From contig NZ_JAICZA010000039.1 in the NCBI RefSeq assembly GCF_025933915.1, positions 1 to 33,133 on the forward strand: a stretch of DNA of 33,133 nt. Reading direction: 5' to 3'. The notes under the pieces were generated by a model. That model saw nothing but the letters and a program-made list of their open reading frames with translations, did no database searches and was not told where the DNA came from. Both the position numbers and the translations under genes were made by a program. The stretch comes from Mycobacterium sp. (GTDB lineage: Bacteria; Actinomycetota; Actinomycetes; Mycobacteriales; Mycobacteriaceae). Positions 33,055 to 33,133 of this stretch are shown in pieces (the first letter of the stretch is position 1; every line of letters starts with the position of its first letter).

Positions 33055-33133
33055 CAAGTCACGCCGGCCGGCCCTTCACACCTGATGCCGACAAAACGCA
33101 TGAACGCCAACCCCACGGGCGGCACCGAGCCTA
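33055..33133. other. Window end: host flank or continuing IS110 left end
   Basis: These 79 bases contain no convincing gene. They hold a GGCCGGCC-type GC-rich stretch. They are either the original upstream region of the methyltransferase or part of the non-coding left end of the IS110 element where a bridge RNA would lie; sequence beyond the window is needed to decide. Confidence 0.4.

Noticed and set aside
1..33133. tRNA, rRNA, riboswitch or CRISPR array
   Set aside because: No cloverleaf, rRNA-like segment, recognisable aptamer core or spaced repeat array was seen on either strand.

Overview
The window is GC-rich actinobacterial DNA and almost certainly comes from a Mycobacterium. The signs are a CtpI-type giant P-type ATPase, a secreted cutinase, a SigG-like ECF sigma factor with a SnoaL-type tail, an N,N-dimethyl-4-nitrosoaniline (NDMA)-dependent alcohol dehydrogenase, several FadD-like ligases, and an acyltransferase resembling M. 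tuberculosis Rv0111. No rRNA, tRNA or CRISPR array was found. All family calls come from reading motifs and from memory of the families; no database search was run.

Layout. (1) 1-264: the N-terminal part of a secreted cutinase, cut by the window edge. (2) 565-3037: an overlapping SDR plus acyl-CoA synthetase pair. (3) 3043-7884: ctpI, convergent with that pair. (4) 8046-10681: an ECF sigma factor divergent from an SDR and a DUF899 thioredoxin-like protein, closed by a strong hairpin. (5) 10777-11971: a small unknown gene, a SnoaL-like gene and a divergent SRPBCC gene; the last two are separated by a perfect 15-bp inverted repeat. (6) 11976-28997: the main item, two divergent, tightly overlapped operons. 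The minus-strand arm carries a double beta-propeller protein, a GntR/HutC regulator, an acyl-CoA ligase, an SDR, a second ligase and an NDMA-type alcohol dehydrogenase. The plus-strand arm carries an SDR, a Rieske oxygenase, a Baeyer-Villiger-type flavin monooxygenase, an SDR, a CaiB-type CoA-transferase, a ThDP-dependent lyase/decarboxylase and an aldehyde dehydrogenase. (7) 29232-31226: an acyltransferase-3/SGNH membrane protein. (8) 31246-31905: an O-methyltransferase. (9) From about 31919: an IS110-family element next to the methyltransferase start codon.

How the genes may work together. The divergent cluster has the parts for oxidising an unidentified cyclic or branched compound. The Rieske enzyme would hydroxylate, SDR/ADH enzymes would make a ketone, the BVMO would insert oxygen to give an ester or lactone, and a propeller protein might hydrolyse or bind it. 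Ligases and the CoA-transferase would make CoA thioesters, and a ThDP enzyme plus aldehyde dehydrogenase would cleave and oxidise a fragment. The shared intergenic region has two related palindromes, TTTGTCCGGACAAA and TAGTCCAGACAA. One overlaps a good minus-strand promoter and the other lies just downstream of a weaker plus-strand promoter, so the encoded GntR protein probably controls both arms. The substrate is not evident from sequence.

From memory, ctpI (Rv0107c) and Rv0111 are close neighbours in M. tuberculosis. Here about 21 kb lies between them, so the sigma-factor module and the catabolic cluster may be an accessory insertion at a conserved locus.
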